The notes beneath the pieces are model-generated. The model was not told where the DNA came from. It searched no databases and saw only the letters and a list, made by a program, of their open reading frames with translations. Positions 33,732 to 42,526 of a DNA stretch of 64,000 nucleotides are shown in pieces (position 1 is the first letter of the stretch; each line of letters starts with the position of its first letter). The translations under genes and the position numbers were made by a program. Origin of the DNA: Desulfosudis oleivorans Hxd3 (GTDB lineage Bacteria > Desulfobacterota > Desulfobacteria > Desulfobacterales > Desulfosudaceae); NCBI RefSeq assembly GCF_000018405.1, contig NC_009943.1:3723001-3787000 (forward strand). Direction: 5' to 3'.

Positions 33732-35180
33732 TCACAAAACCAGATCCTCGACAAAAGCCCATAATTGATTCAGGTTCCGGCATGGGCGGATTTCATGACA
33801 GTATTTTCGAAACAGGCGCATGTCGCTGTCACCATTGTCCCAGAAGACCAGGGGTTCAGGGTTGAGCCAGATAATGCGGCGGCATTTTTTTCGCAGTTCA
33901 TTGAGCACATCGACCCGTGGATTCATATAATTGGAACGGCCGTCGCCGATGATGATCATTGTTGTCCGACGGGTCAGTTCATGTAAATGGGATTCGCGGA
34001 AACGCAGAAATGACTCCCCGTAATCCGTGGGTACTTCCGTGGCCAGATGGTTGTCTGAAAAGATTTTTTCAATGGCGGTATTGATGTCATGGGCCTGGAA
34101 AAGATCGGAAACATCCGCCACGCCCGCCACAAACACATAACTTTTTACACCGGAGAAACAGTCCTGCAGGGCGTAAAGCACGGACAGCATGAACCGGGCG
34201 GTGGACCAGACCGAGCCGGAAACATCGCAAAGGGTAACAATTTTGCTTTTTCTGGGGGGATGGGTTTTAAAGACCAGGGACATGGGAACCCCCTGATAAC
34301 GGTTGGCCCGGCGCAGGGTGGTGGACACATCCAGGGCACCACGGCGTCGGGCTGCCTGACGGCGTGAGGCCACATCTTTTAATTTATTCACCAGGCGGTC
34401 GATGATGTCCCGGATGGCATCGATTTCAGCTGGAGACAGGTTGGCCAGAGGCGTTTCACCGATGTTCTGAAAAGGCCGCTCTGCGGAATCGACCTCACGA
34501 AGGCCGACATTATCGGGTTGGGGCTCATGCCGGAAAAGATCGTCGGCCCGGTCCAGAAGGGACTGGAAATGATTTTCAACGGCCCGGCGTGTCACCGGAT
34601 CATCCGCCAACCGGGTTTCGGCCAGTTCCCGGGAACGGGCCCGCAACTGATTTATTTTCAGCAGGATGTTCAGGCGCTGGGCCAATTCCCCGAGGTTGGA
34701 TCTCAGGGGTATCTGTCGGGTCTCTTGGTCGGCATTATTGAGGTCCCGCAGCAAATTCAGCCAGGGCTGGGGCCTGCCTGCCAGAAAGTCCATCAGGGCC
34801 GCGATGACCGGGTCCTCCGTATTCGAATCCGCCTGTGAATTACGGTATTGATCCTGTAACTCGTTTAAAATGTTTTGAGTACCCGCTGCGTCTGCATCCG
34901 GCGGAACATCCGCGTCAGCCGGCGACATGGCCAGATCGTGAAAAAAAAGCTGGTAAAGGGCCTCAAATTTGGGTTGATCGCGTTGGGATTTGACAAAATT
35001 GGCGTTCAAGAGGGTTTTGAACGCTGACTCTTCCAGCAGATCAATCAGGCAGAGTTGATTCACCGTGTCCAGGATTTCAGCCGTTGAAACAAAAAGTTCT
35101 GATGCCCGGCAGCAGTCGGCAAAACGCAGAACGGTATCAAGCAGATGATTTGCCCGGGGATGGGCAGCCACCTCAACCAT
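33732..35180 (-). CDS. CoxE-like VWA domain protein
   Basis: 482 residues from ATG 35180 (GAGGTGG upstream), which overlaps the stop of the MoxR gene by eight bases. The N-terminal half is helical and acidic. The C-terminal part is a VWA/CoxE domain with the MIDAS motif TLCDVSGSV, a threonine-containing strand and IIIGDGRSNY. A conserved WLNPEP follows near the end (IIWLNPEPLVFWDNGDSDM), which is characteristic of the CoxE family. CoxE acts with the CoxD MoxR ATPase in assembling the CO dehydrogenase active site in other bacteria. Here no molybdenum hydroxylase is nearby. Confidence 0.85.
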   Translation of the reverse strand: MVEVAAHPRANHLLDTVLRFADCCRASELFVSTAEILDTVNQLCLIDLLEESAFKTLLNANFVKSQRDQPKFEALYQLFFHDLAMSPADADVPPDADAAGTQNILNELQDQYRNSQADSNTEDPVIAALMDFLAGRPQPWLNLLRDLNNADQETRQIPLRSNLGELAQRLNILLKINQLRARSRELAETRLADDPVTRRAVENHFQSLLDRADDLFRHEPQPDNVGLREVDSAERPFQNIGETPLANLSPAEIDAIRDIIDRLVNKLKDVASRRQAARRRGALDVSTTLRRANRYQGVPMSLVFKTHPPRKSKIVTLCDVSGSVWSTARFMLSVLYALQDCFSGVKSYVFVAGVADVSDLFQAHDINTAIEKIFSDNHLATEVPTDYGESFLRFRESHLHELTRRTTMIIIGDGRSNYMNPRVDVLNELRKKCRRIIWLNPEPLVFWDNGDSDMRLFRKYCHEIRPCRNLNQLWAFVEDLVL

Positions 35181-36084
35181 TGACCACCTCATGAATGCAG
35201 GGGATGACACGGTCGGCATCGGCCTTGTGCTTACACAGCACATCCAGGGTGGTTTCCAGGGCGGCCGGCGTGATTTCATTGATATCCAGGGCCATCAGTG
35301 CCCGTGCCCAATCCAGGGTTTCGGATATACAGGGCCGTTTTTTTAAATCCAGTCGACGCAGCCGGCCGACGATGTCGATCATTTTTTCCAGCAGGGCCCG
35401 GTCGATTCCCGGTATTTTTTTTCTGACGATGGCCAGTTCGGTGGCCGGTTCCGGATAGTCGATATAAAGATAAAGGCAGCGGCGTTTTAAAGCGTTGCTC
35501 ATGTCCCGATAACTGTTTGACGTCAGAAAAACAGCCGGCCGGGTGATGGCTGTCTTGGTGCCGATTTCTGGGATAGTGACCTGGAAGTCGCTGAGCAGTT
35601 CCAGCAGAAAAGCTTCAAACTCCGGGTCGGCCTTGTCCACTTCGTCAACCAGCAGGACAACCGGCTGCTCTGATAAAATGGCCTGGAGCAGCGGTCGCGG
35701 CTGGATAAACCGCTCGGAAAAAAAGGCGTCTTCCTCAGCGGCGATTTTGTCCACGGCCTGTGCAATGGAGTCTGTGTCCGCCAGCAGAGAACCGATTTTT
35801 TCCCGGACCATCTGGGTATAAAGGAGTTGTTTGGCATATTCCCATTCGTACAGGGCCTTTGACTCGTCCAGCCCTTCGTAGCATTGAAGTCGAATCAGCT
35901 GACGACCGGTAGCGGTTGCCACGGCCCGGGCCAGTTCGGTTTTGCCGACGCCTGCCGGACCTTCCACCAGTATCGGTTTTTCCATGGCCGTGGCCAGGAA
36001 AACAACAGTGGCAATTTTAAGTGACGGAATATAACTGCTGGCCTGCAGCCGACGGGTGACATCATCAATGTCATTAAACATCAT
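35173..36084 (-). CDS. MoxR-family AAA+ ATPase (CoxD-like)
   Basis: 303 residues from ATG 36084, with AGGAG eight bases upstream. Walker A is VEGPAGVGKTELARA, Walker B is PVVLLVDEVDKAD, sensor 1 is PAVFLTSNS, and an arginine-finger region RDMSNALKRRCLY follows. It leads the operon MoxR-CoxE-dehydrogenase-like. The type is closer to CoxD than to the ATPase at 20884-22047. It probably remodels a metalloenzyme or membrane complex with its VWA partner. Confidence 0.88.
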   Translation of the reverse strand: MMFNDIDDVTRRLQASSYIPSLKIATVVFLATAMEKPILVEGPAGVGKTELARAVATATGRQLIRLQCYEGLDESKALYEWEYAKQLLYTQMVREKIGSLLADTDSIAQAVDKIAAEEDAFFSERFIQPRPLLQAILSEQPVVLLVDEVDKADPEFEAFLLELLSDFQVTIPEIGTKTAITRPAVFLTSNSYRDMSNALKRRCLYLYIDYPEPATELAIVRKKIPGIDRALLEKMIDIVGRLRRLDLKKRPCISETLDWARALMALDINEITPAALETTLDVLCKHKADADRVIPCIHEVVNG

Positions 36085-36537
36085 AAATACTTCTCCTGTT
36101 GTATCGATTCGGTTTCGACCGGGATAACGGCCGCGGACCGCAAATAAATCATTACTGGCTTGAAACCTTTGTCGTGTCCCCATAATCAATGGATGGACAC
36201 AAGATAGAAAAGATCAGATCAAAAAACAAGAAGTTGATTTTTGCCGGACGATTTTGGCCTGCCTGTTATCCGCCTGTCCCTTGCCCTCCAGCCCCGATTT
36301 TCCAGCCATCAGCGGCTTGTTTTCAAAATAATATTCTGCATGAATCCGCCTTTAGTGTATAGTTTATGAACAAAAAGGCGCGGGCCGCTGATCACACAGA
36401 CAGACCATGTTTTGACACGCACCCGTGACGCAATGAATCCAGCCCATATTTTTTAATCTTTTTCTTGCGTGTTTCCAAGATTTTATATATGGTTGCAATA
36501 ATGCGATACTGACATGAAGGTTGCAGGAGCAAAAAAA
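36085..36537. other. Gene-free divergent spacer
   Basis: Between the MoxR-CoxE operon and the rightward ferredoxin-like gene. It contains a diverged family A repeat at 36171-36206 and an AT-rich stretch at 36440-36510 that could carry the promoter of the ferredoxin-like gene. I see no gene. Confidence 0.4.
36171..36206 (-). repeat. Dispersed repeat family A, copy 4 (diverged)
   Basis: Read leftward it contains TGTGTCCATCCATTGATTA, then GGGGACACGAC. The terminal GTGTCC/GGACAC pairing of the family is kept. Confidence 0.5.
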
Positions 36538-37434
36538 ATGAAGCCATCATCAAAGGATATTTTAAAACGCCATGGCTGGCGCCTTGACCGGGCAGTCCAC
36601 AATTTTGTCTATTTTTATTTTCACAAGCAATATGTTTTCGTGGCAAGATGGCTCACCAGAATCACGGTGATGCTTTTTTCCTGGCTGAAACCGATGAAAG
36701 CCATACCGGAATTCGTGTATAACCGATATCATTCCAAGGTATTGTCCGTCAGCGATGTTACCAAAATACTGTCTCTGGAAAAAAGCCTGGATATCGGGGT
36801 CGATAAGAACAAACGGGTTCTGCCGTTCAAGTACGCCAACAAAATTTTTATTCGCAACCCCAAGCTAATCGCGGTGATGGACTGCCCCTGCGCCCTGAAC
36901 CAGAAGGAATCCGAACGGTGTCATCCGGTGAAAAAGTGCATTGCCGTAGGCCAGGACTTCGCGCCCATCTGGCTGGACCACTGCAAAGAGAAATATCACG
37001 CCACCCAGATTACCCAGGCAGAGGCCCTGGAGATCATCAAAGAGGCGCGCAAAACAGGGCATGTGACCAACGCTTTTTTGAAGGTTGCCACCGGCGGCAT
37101 TACCGGCATCATCTGCAACTGCTGCCCCAAATGCTGTGTTGAGCTTGAATCGACCCGGCTGTCTCAAAAAATTGATCCGTCCGTATCGCAATACGCGCCG
37201 TCCGGCTATTCGGTCAGGCACGACCCCGCCGCCTGCACCCTGTGCGGTGCCTGCGAGGCCGTCTGCCCGTTTGACGCCATAAAAATTACGGATGATCGAT
37301 TGGTCTATGATATCGGCGCCTGCATGGGCTGCGAACTGTGCGTGGAAAACTGCCCCGACAATGCGTTGACGCTCTACAACGACCCGGACAAACTGCTCCC
37401 CCTGGACATTGAACTGTTGAAAACCGAACTTTGA
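36538..37434 (+). CDS. Multi-cysteine 4Fe-4S ferredoxin-like protein, membrane-associated form
   Basis: 298 residues from ATG 36538, chosen because CAGGAG lies upstream. Residues about 25-55 (FVARWLTRITVMLFSWLKP) are hydrophobic and may lie at the membrane. The cysteine blocks follow the order of the protein at 17315: MDCPCALNQ with a C pair in ERCHPVKKC, CNCCPKCC, then the ferredoxin motifs CTLCGACEAVCP and CMGCELCVENCP. It is therefore likely an electron carrier or redox sensor with two standard and one or two unusual clusters. It lies between two MoxR-VWA modules. The stop codon directly abuts a family B repeat. Confidence 0.8.
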   Translation: MKPSSKDILKRHGWRLDRAVHNFVYFYFHKQYVFVARWLTRITVMLFSWLKPMKAIPEFVYNRYHSKVLSVSDVTKILSLEKSLDIGVDKNKRVLPFKYANKIFIRNPKLIAVMDCPCALNQKESERCHPVKKCIAVGQDFAPIWLDHCKEKYHATQITQAEALEIIKEARKTGHVTNAFLKVATGGITGIICNCCPKCCVELESTRLSQKIDPSVSQYAPSGYSVRHDPAACTLCGACEAVCPFDAIKITDDRLVYDIGACMGCELCVENCPDNALTLYNDPDKLLPLDIELLKTEL

Positions 37435-37471
37435 TGGCTTCGTAAAAAGTCCAATATCTGCGTTGCGCTGC
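37433..37471 (+). repeat. Dispersed repeat family B, half element
   Basis: It starts at the stop codon of the ferredoxin-like gene with GATGGCTTCGTAAAAAGTCC and continues into AATATCTGCGTTGCGCTGC, which matches the right half of the element at 23956-24076 in reverse. Confidence 0.7.
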
Positions 37472-37487
37472 GCCCCTTCTTCCGGTG

Positions 37488-40400
37488 TCAACCCATCAGC
37501 GACTCAACGATTCCCGGCAACAGTTCCGGGAGCATGGCAATATCTTTGATGATCAAATACTCTTCCGGGGCGCACATTTTTTTCAGGTAGTCGTTTCCCG
37601 ACTGGTCGATGGTTATGCAGAAGGGCTTGATGCCCAGCCGTTTGGCTTCGATAAAGGCCATCATGGTGTCGTTAAGCCCGTACTCCCGTGAGTTCCTGTC
37701 TTCGCCGTAGTCAAGGTCCTGGGGAAATCCGTCGCTCAGGAGAATCAGCAACCGGTGGTCCGCCTCACGGTTGCTGAGTTTGGAAACGGCGTGGCGGATA
37801 GCGGTGCCCATGCGCGTACTCTGCCTGGGCTCAATGCCGCAGATGCGCATTTTCACCTTTTCCGTGTTGGACTCGTCAAAGGACTTGATCACATAGTAGT
37901 CCACGTGTTCCCTGCCATGACCGGAAAACCCGTACATGGCGTACTGGTCGCCCAGCGCGTCCAGCGCTTCGGACATGACAATCAGGCTCTCCTTCTCAAT
38001 GTCAATCACCCGCTTGTCGTCGCGGGATGATTTTCCCCCTTTTTTATCCTGCGAATCTTCTGCCGATACCTCTGGCGCGGTTTCTTCCGTGGAGGCGCTC
38101 ATGTCGATCAGCAGTAGCGTTGACATGTGCCGTATCTTTTTGTCTTTTCTGCAGAACACCCTGTCCGAAGGAACGGCCCCCGCTTTTTTATCAACAACGT
38201 GTCGAATCAGGGCGGTAAGATCGATCTCATCCCCCTGGTCCACATTGTGGATAATATCCAACGACGCCGGCCGGATCCGCTGGAACTGGGCCCGCGTTTT
38301 GCGGATAAGGTCGCCGTATTCCGCGTAAATCCTGTGATACATGTCCGGGTCGCTCTGGCGGGGCTCCTTTTCCCTGAGGCAGCACCATTTTGTCCTGTAT
38401 TCTCTGGCAAGAAAATCCCACTCGTCATAATAGTATTTTTTCTTGCCGGTCCCGGCTTTACCAACCGTCTTCCCGGTGGTCACCCCCTGTTTTATATCAA
38501 CACTGCCCGGGTCCCGGGCTTCATCGCCGCCGTCTTTTACCGTAAAATTATCAAGGTCGGAAAGGTAGAACCTGTTCGCCGCAGGCACCGGCGTAAGCAT
38601 GCTCAACAGGGTGATGTCCTGGGCCATGTCAAGGAGCCGTTCCAGCTCCTCCGGTGTCAGGGTGATATCCGTCCCTGTTTCTGAACCGTCCCCCTCCACA
38701 ATTGTATTCGGGGGCATTACCATGGGTCCGGTTCCTTCTGTTTCCTCCGGTTCTTTATTCATGCAAAGCGGCAATGGCAAAGCCGCCTTTCGGGACTTTT
38801 GCCGGACCAGTGCGCTGAGTGTGTCATAGACCCGTGCCGTTATCGTGTAGGAATCAAGAACGGTTTCTGCTTGCGCGGGAAACGCCGCGAGATGGTCTTT
38901 CAGGTCGGCATAAACACCGGCAAGGGGCTTGGAAAAGGGGGCGTCCATGTTTATATCAGCAGCATACCCGAGGGATAGCCGTAAGAGCAATTCAAGGGCC
39001 GCGCCAAAAAGGTCGTCCCGGGGGACATCCCTTTTTAAAAGGGCGTTTTCAATTGTGCGCTCAATCTCCGGAGAAAGACCGGGATAGTTTTTTTTCAAAT
39101 TATAGAAAATCCTGCCGTCCTCAAGGATGTGAAAAATATCAAGGGCCAACTCCCTGTCAGGAAACGACTCCAGCAGCTGCCATATGCCCGCGAATTCAGG
39201 GGCCAGGGTGCCGAACTCGATATATCCCGCCTTAAGCGCGGCAGCCGTCTTGTAATAACGGATGTTGGCCGCCGCGTTATCTTCTTCCGCCACATAGGAA
39301 GAAAGAAAAAAAATAAAGCCCGTGTCCTCCGCTATAAGACCCAGCCGGTTCCTCTCTGATTCGGCCATCTCATCATTGCTTCGAATACGGACCTTCTTCC
39401 CGCACAGGGCGTGGCAGAACAGTGAGAGCATTTCCCGGTGCTGTTCGAGAAAGGCGGCGCTTCCCCATTTAACCAGTTCGGCCCCGGCTTCCGGGCTTTC
39501 CATTGCAAAATAGGTGACGCCCTCTTTTTTGTTTTCAAGAAGGAGGTCCATTCCCCGGCTCACCCAGTTGACCAGAAAGTAAACAGGAATATTTTCAAGG
39601 ACATGCTTCACGTTTTGATAATAGGCCCGGAACGCCTTTTTTGAAATTTCATCCAGTTGTTTGCCCAGATCGAAGATCGTCTGCTGGACCGGGTTGGAAA
39701 AGGAGCCAAGCGACAGGGCCATAGCGTTCATGTCCTCGATGATTTCATCCGGTCTTCCGGATGCCATCTCAAGAATCTTTTCCAGAATTTTGTCGCGCAG
39801 GTTGGGATTTATTCGCAGAATGCGGTTGGGGAGCGTCTCATAGAAAGCACCGGCCTTTTCAGGCGTCGAGTTAAAGGCGATGGCTGTAATCTTAAAAATT
39901 TTTGTGGTTTCAGAAAGATAAAGCCGGTCAAGCCCTTCCGGTTCCATGGAAAAATATTGGGTCCCCTTATCCCTGTTTTGCCTTAAAATACGGAAGCCGC
40001 TCTCTTTCCATATCTTGTAGACTCTTGGTGACAGATACCGCAGGATGGTTGCCGACGTTTTTATAAACGCGGTCGCGGTCGCTTCGCCCCCGTTTTCCGC
40101 GTCAAGAATGTACTTTATGTCCGACGCCAGCTGGTTGATCTTGGCAAAACGGGCGTGCGCCAGAAAAGCCGGGGTGGCCATTAAAAAGTCTTTGGCGCAG
40201 GCCGTCGACCATGATCCGATTTTGATACTCTCGGTAACCCAGTTTTTCAGGTAGCCAAGCCCGTCCTCGCAAAAAAACGGCCGGCTGGAATCAAGGTACG
40301 CCCGCACCGGGCCGTCTGTATCCGGGAATGACCGGTGAATCTTTCTGGCAAGTGACACCCAGGTGGCATACGCGCTTTCAGAAAGAAGCGCCCGGGCCTG

Positions 40401-40508
40401 TTTCTCCGCGCTTGCAAACGCCTGGCCGCATTCTTTAGAGATACTGGAAAAAAAGGCGATATCCGCCGCTTCCGGCAGCCGGTCGCCGGGATGGTTGACT
40501 GAACTCAT
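37488..40508 (-). CDS. NorD/CbbO-type VWA protein
   Basis: 1006 residues. About 600 residues of helical repeats precede a charged linker. The C-terminal VWA domain has the MIDAS motif LLLIDMSASTEET, a long acidic insertion, then STRMGTAIRHAVSKL and LLILLSDGFPQDLDY, and ends in GIKPFCITIDQSG. This order is that of NorD/CbbO proteins that work with NorQ/CbbQ ATPases to activate heme-copper NO reductase or Rubisco. Neither target is present here, so the target is open. It follows the NorQ-like gene with a 6-base gap and runs convergent to the ferredoxin-like gene. Confidence 0.85.
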   Translation of the reverse strand: MSSVNHPGDRLPEAADIAFFSSISKECGQAFASAEKQARALLSESAYATWVSLARKIHRSFPDTDGPVRAYLDSSRPFFCEDGLGYLKNWVTESIKIGSWSTACAKDFLMATPAFLAHARFAKINQLASDIKYILDAENGGEATATAFIKTSATILRYLSPRVYKIWKESGFRILRQNRDKGTQYFSMEPEGLDRLYLSETTKIFKITAIAFNSTPEKAGAFYETLPNRILRINPNLRDKILEKILEMASGRPDEIIEDMNAMALSLGSFSNPVQQTIFDLGKQLDEISKKAFRAYYQNVKHVLENIPVYFLVNWVSRGMDLLLENKKEGVTYFAMESPEAGAELVKWGSAAFLEQHREMLSLFCHALCGKKVRIRSNDEMAESERNRLGLIAEDTGFIFFLSSYVAEEDNAAANIRYYKTAAALKAGYIEFGTLAPEFAGIWQLLESFPDRELALDIFHILEDGRIFYNLKKNYPGLSPEIERTIENALLKRDVPRDDLFGAALELLLRLSLGYAADINMDAPFSKPLAGVYADLKDHLAAFPAQAETVLDSYTITARVYDTLSALVRQKSRKAALPLPLCMNKEPEETEGTGPMVMPPNTIVEGDGSETGTDITLTPEELERLLDMAQDITLLSMLTPVPAANRFYLSDLDNFTVKDGGDEARDPGSVDIKQGVTTGKTVGKAGTGKKKYYYDEWDFLAREYRTKWCCLREKEPRQSDPDMYHRIYAEYGDLIRKTRAQFQRIRPASLDIIHNVDQGDEIDLTALIRHVVDKKAGAVPSDRVFCRKDKKIRHMSTLLLIDMSASTEETAPEVSAEDSQDKKGGKSSRDDKRVIDIEKESLIVMSEALDALGDQYAMYGFSGHGREHVDYYVIKSFDESNTEKVKMRICGIEPRQSTRMGTAIRHAVSKLSNREADHRLLILLSDGFPQDLDYGEDRNSREYGLNDTMMAFIEAKRLGIKPFCITIDQSGNDYLKKMCAPEEYLIIKDIAMLPELLPGIVESLMG

Positions 40509-40514
40509 AAGGTG

Positions 40515-41357
40515 CTATCCGGGGAATACGGCTGAGATGACTTCGTTAATGGCACGCCGCACCTCTTTTTCTTCGGTCAGCAGCGACGTTATGGAAACAT
40601 CGCAGGCCCGCCGGGCGGAAATCCCTTTTTTTATCAGACTGCCCGCGTACACCAGCACCCGGGTACTCGCGCCTTCCGTTAAAGCGTGGCCTTCAATGTG
40701 CCTGATCTTTTCTCCGATGCGCGCCAGATCAGCGGCAGTTTTCTTGTCAACGCCGCTCTCATGGGCGATAATCTCGGCTTCCTTCTCTTTGTCCGGGTAG
40801 TCAAAATTGATGGCAATGAACCGCTGCTTGGTGCTCTGCTTCAGTTCTTTTATGATACTCTGGTAGCCGGGATTGTAAGAGATCACCAGGAAAAAGGATT
40901 CATGGGCTTCAATGACTGTTCCCTTTTTGTCCACCGGGAGTATCCGCCTGTGGTCGGCCAGGGGATGAATAATCACCGTTGTGTCCTTCCTTGCCTCCAC
41001 AATCTCGTCAAGGTAGCAGATCCCGCCTTTTTTAACTGCTGTTGAGAGGGGACCGTCCATCCAGACCGTTTCCTCACCCTTCAGCAGGAATTTCCCCACC
41101 AGATCTGTTGTTGTCAGGTCCTCATGGCAGGCCACCGTGATCACAGGCAGGCCCTTTTTCCGTTTTAATTGTTTGCCCAGCATATACGCCATATACTCAA
41201 CAAAGCGTGTCTTTCCGGTCCCGGTCGGCCCTTTTAAAAGGACCGGAATTTTGGCTTCATAAGCGGCGGTAAACAGTTCCACCTCGTCACCGACAGGAAG
41301 GTAATAAGGCTTTTTTTTAATCATGTGGTTCTGAATCTGAATTTCTCTTGCTTTCAT
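40515..41357 (-). CDS. NorQ/CbbQ/GvpN-type AAA+ ATPase
   Basis: About 280 residues. Walker A is [14 protein letters not shown], a conserved [20 protein letters not shown] follows, Walker B is [12 protein letters not shown] and sensor 1 [12 protein letters not shown]. The C-terminal part ([19 protein letters not shown]) is the usual MoxR-superfamily helical subdomain of this branch. It pairs with the NorD-like gene downstream. It is the third AAA+/VWA module in 22 kb and from a different subfamily than the other two. Confidence 0.88.
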   Translation of the reverse strand: MKAREIQIQNHMIKKKPYYLPVGDEVELFTAAYEAKIPVLLKGPTGTGKTRFVEYMAYMLGKQLKRKKGLPVITVACHEDLTTTDLVGKFLLKGEETVWMDGPLSTAVKKGGICYLDEIVEARKDTTVIIHPLADHRRILPVDKKGTVIEAHESFFLVISYNPGYQSIIKELKQSTKQRFIAINFDYPDKEKEAEIIAHESGVDKKTAADLARIGEKIRHIEGHALTEGASTRVLVYAGSLIKKGISARRACDVSITSLLTEEKEVRRAINEVISAVFPG

Positions 41358-41528
41358 CAACAGGGCTCCCTATTCGGCGTATTTATATAAAAAATTATAC
41401 AATCGTACAAAAAATACCTCCGCCTGGCAAACATTATTTTTCACCATCCCTCAGAGCCGGCGCTTTACCATCTGCCGGAAGTGTCCGGGAAGATATCAAA
41501 TTTCACAGAAGAAGATAATGTCCAGACG

Positions 41529-41918
41529 CTACACTTTCCACGCCTGTTGAACGATCACGTCCGGCATGGGGTAGTGTTTTACATTCAAGGTATATATCCG
41601 CCCATTGGTTTGCATGGTAGTGGCGGCCAGAATGGCATCGTTAATATCAATTCCATGGCGTGGGTTCCACTTGCGGTAAAGTTCACCCGCTTTATCGATA
41701 ATTTTCTGATCAACCGGGGCGGTCTGAAATTGTGATAAGAACAAGAGCGTATCTTCTTCCTCGTTCGGTCTCATAAAAAAAATCACTTCCGCCCGTTGCA
41801 TGACGCCCGTCCACAGATCCAACTGCTCCTTGTCGCGAAGCTTTCTGATCAGATTAAGCGCCTTGCGCTCGCCACGCAGATGCCAGATCAGGACGTCGGA
41901 GTCGATAAAGGCCTTCAC
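41529..41918 (-). CDS. vapC: PIN-domain toxin (VapC family)
   Basis: 129 residues. PIN-domain acidic residues are in place: MKAFIDSDVLIWHL (first Asp pair), a glutamate in GVMQRAEVIFF, and the late IDINDAILAATTM with Asp residues that complete the metal site. VapC toxins cut RNA, often initiator tRNA. The start overlaps the stop of the antitoxin gene by four bases (ATGA). The pair stands at the left edge of the accessory region. Confidence 0.88.
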   Translation of the reverse strand: MKAFIDSDVLIWHLRGERKALNLIRKLRDKEQLDLWTGVMQRAEVIFFMRPNEEEDTLLFLSQFQTAPVDQKIIDKAGELYRKWNPRHGIDINDAILAATTMQTNGRIYTLNVKHYPMPDVIVQQAWKV

Positions 41919-42172
41919 CGTTTATACCTCTCCTGTGACTTGCGCATAACGTTTTTATTCGAGGCCACGGTCTCTGCCGCAGACTCATCCCGCTGCCAGC
42001 TTCCAAACGTCTGGGCCAGAACATCAACACCCTGTTCCGCCTCTACCTTTGCAGCAAAATCGCGCACGGCATTCTCAATAACGGCCTTTTTTGATGTGCC
42101 CAGTTTTTTTGCCAGCAGACCAATGCGCTGAATAACCGTTTCATCCATTCGGGTCGACATAATCTTGTCCAT
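41915..42172 (-). CDS. vapB: Ribbon-helix-helix-like antitoxin (VapB role)
   Basis: 85 residues. The N-terminus STRMDETVIQRIGLLAKKLGTSKKAVIENAVRDFA has the strand-helix-helix pattern of RHH DNA-binding antitoxins; the C-terminal tail would neutralise the toxin. AAGGAGG precedes the ATG. Operator-like ACGTAAGAA repeats lie just upstream, as expected for autoregulation. The name vapB is by pairing with the PIN toxin. Confidence 0.8.
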   Translation of the reverse strand: MDKIMSTRMDETVIQRIGLLAKKLGTSKKAVIENAVRDFAAKVEAEQGVDVLAQTFGSWQRDESAAETVASNKNVMRKSQERYKR

Positions 42173-42186
42173 ACGGCCTCCTTATG

Positions 42187-42212
42187 CTTACGTAAGAACA
42201 ATAACGTAAGAA
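42187..42212. promoter_or_regulatory. Operator-like repeats of the VapBC pair
   Basis: CTTACGTAAG is a perfect palindrome at 42187-42196, and ACGTAAGAA occurs twice, 14 bases apart (42190 and 42204). The site lies 15-40 bases upstream of the antitoxin start, the usual place for autoregulation by an RHH antitoxin. Confidence 0.55.
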
Positions 42213-42476
42213 AAACGAACGGTCAATTATTTTTTCACAAATCTCTTACTGACCTGCCCCCAGTAGTGATCCCAGTTGTGGTGAGAGAATTCCAACCCGG
42301 ATATTTCATGAAATTTTCGACATAAAAATTGGCAAAAACACATCAAACCGCTCATGACAGTTTGTGCTTTGGACAACCACATGAATTTTTTGGAAATTTT
42401 TCACACACCAATCCCCACACCAAATTAAAAGAATTAACTCAAAGAAAAAATAATATTGCACGGCCACACTTTACTT
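42213..42476. other. Gene-free AT-rich spacer
   Basis: Between VapBC and the ATPase gene. I see no gene and no clear structure apart from the operator repeats at its left and the palindrome at its right end. Confidence 0.4.
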
Positions 42477-42505
42477 GATATTATGCATTTGAAATGCATA
42501 ATATC
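42477..42505. promoter_or_regulatory. Perfect 29-bp palindrome upstream of the ATPase gene
   Basis: The left arm GATATTATGCATTT and right arm AAATGCATAATATC are exact inverses around a single G at 42491. It ends 22 bases before the preferred TTG start at 42527 and is a strong operator candidate. Confidence 0.65.
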
Positions 42506-42526
42506 AACCCAACAAAGGGGCAAAAA

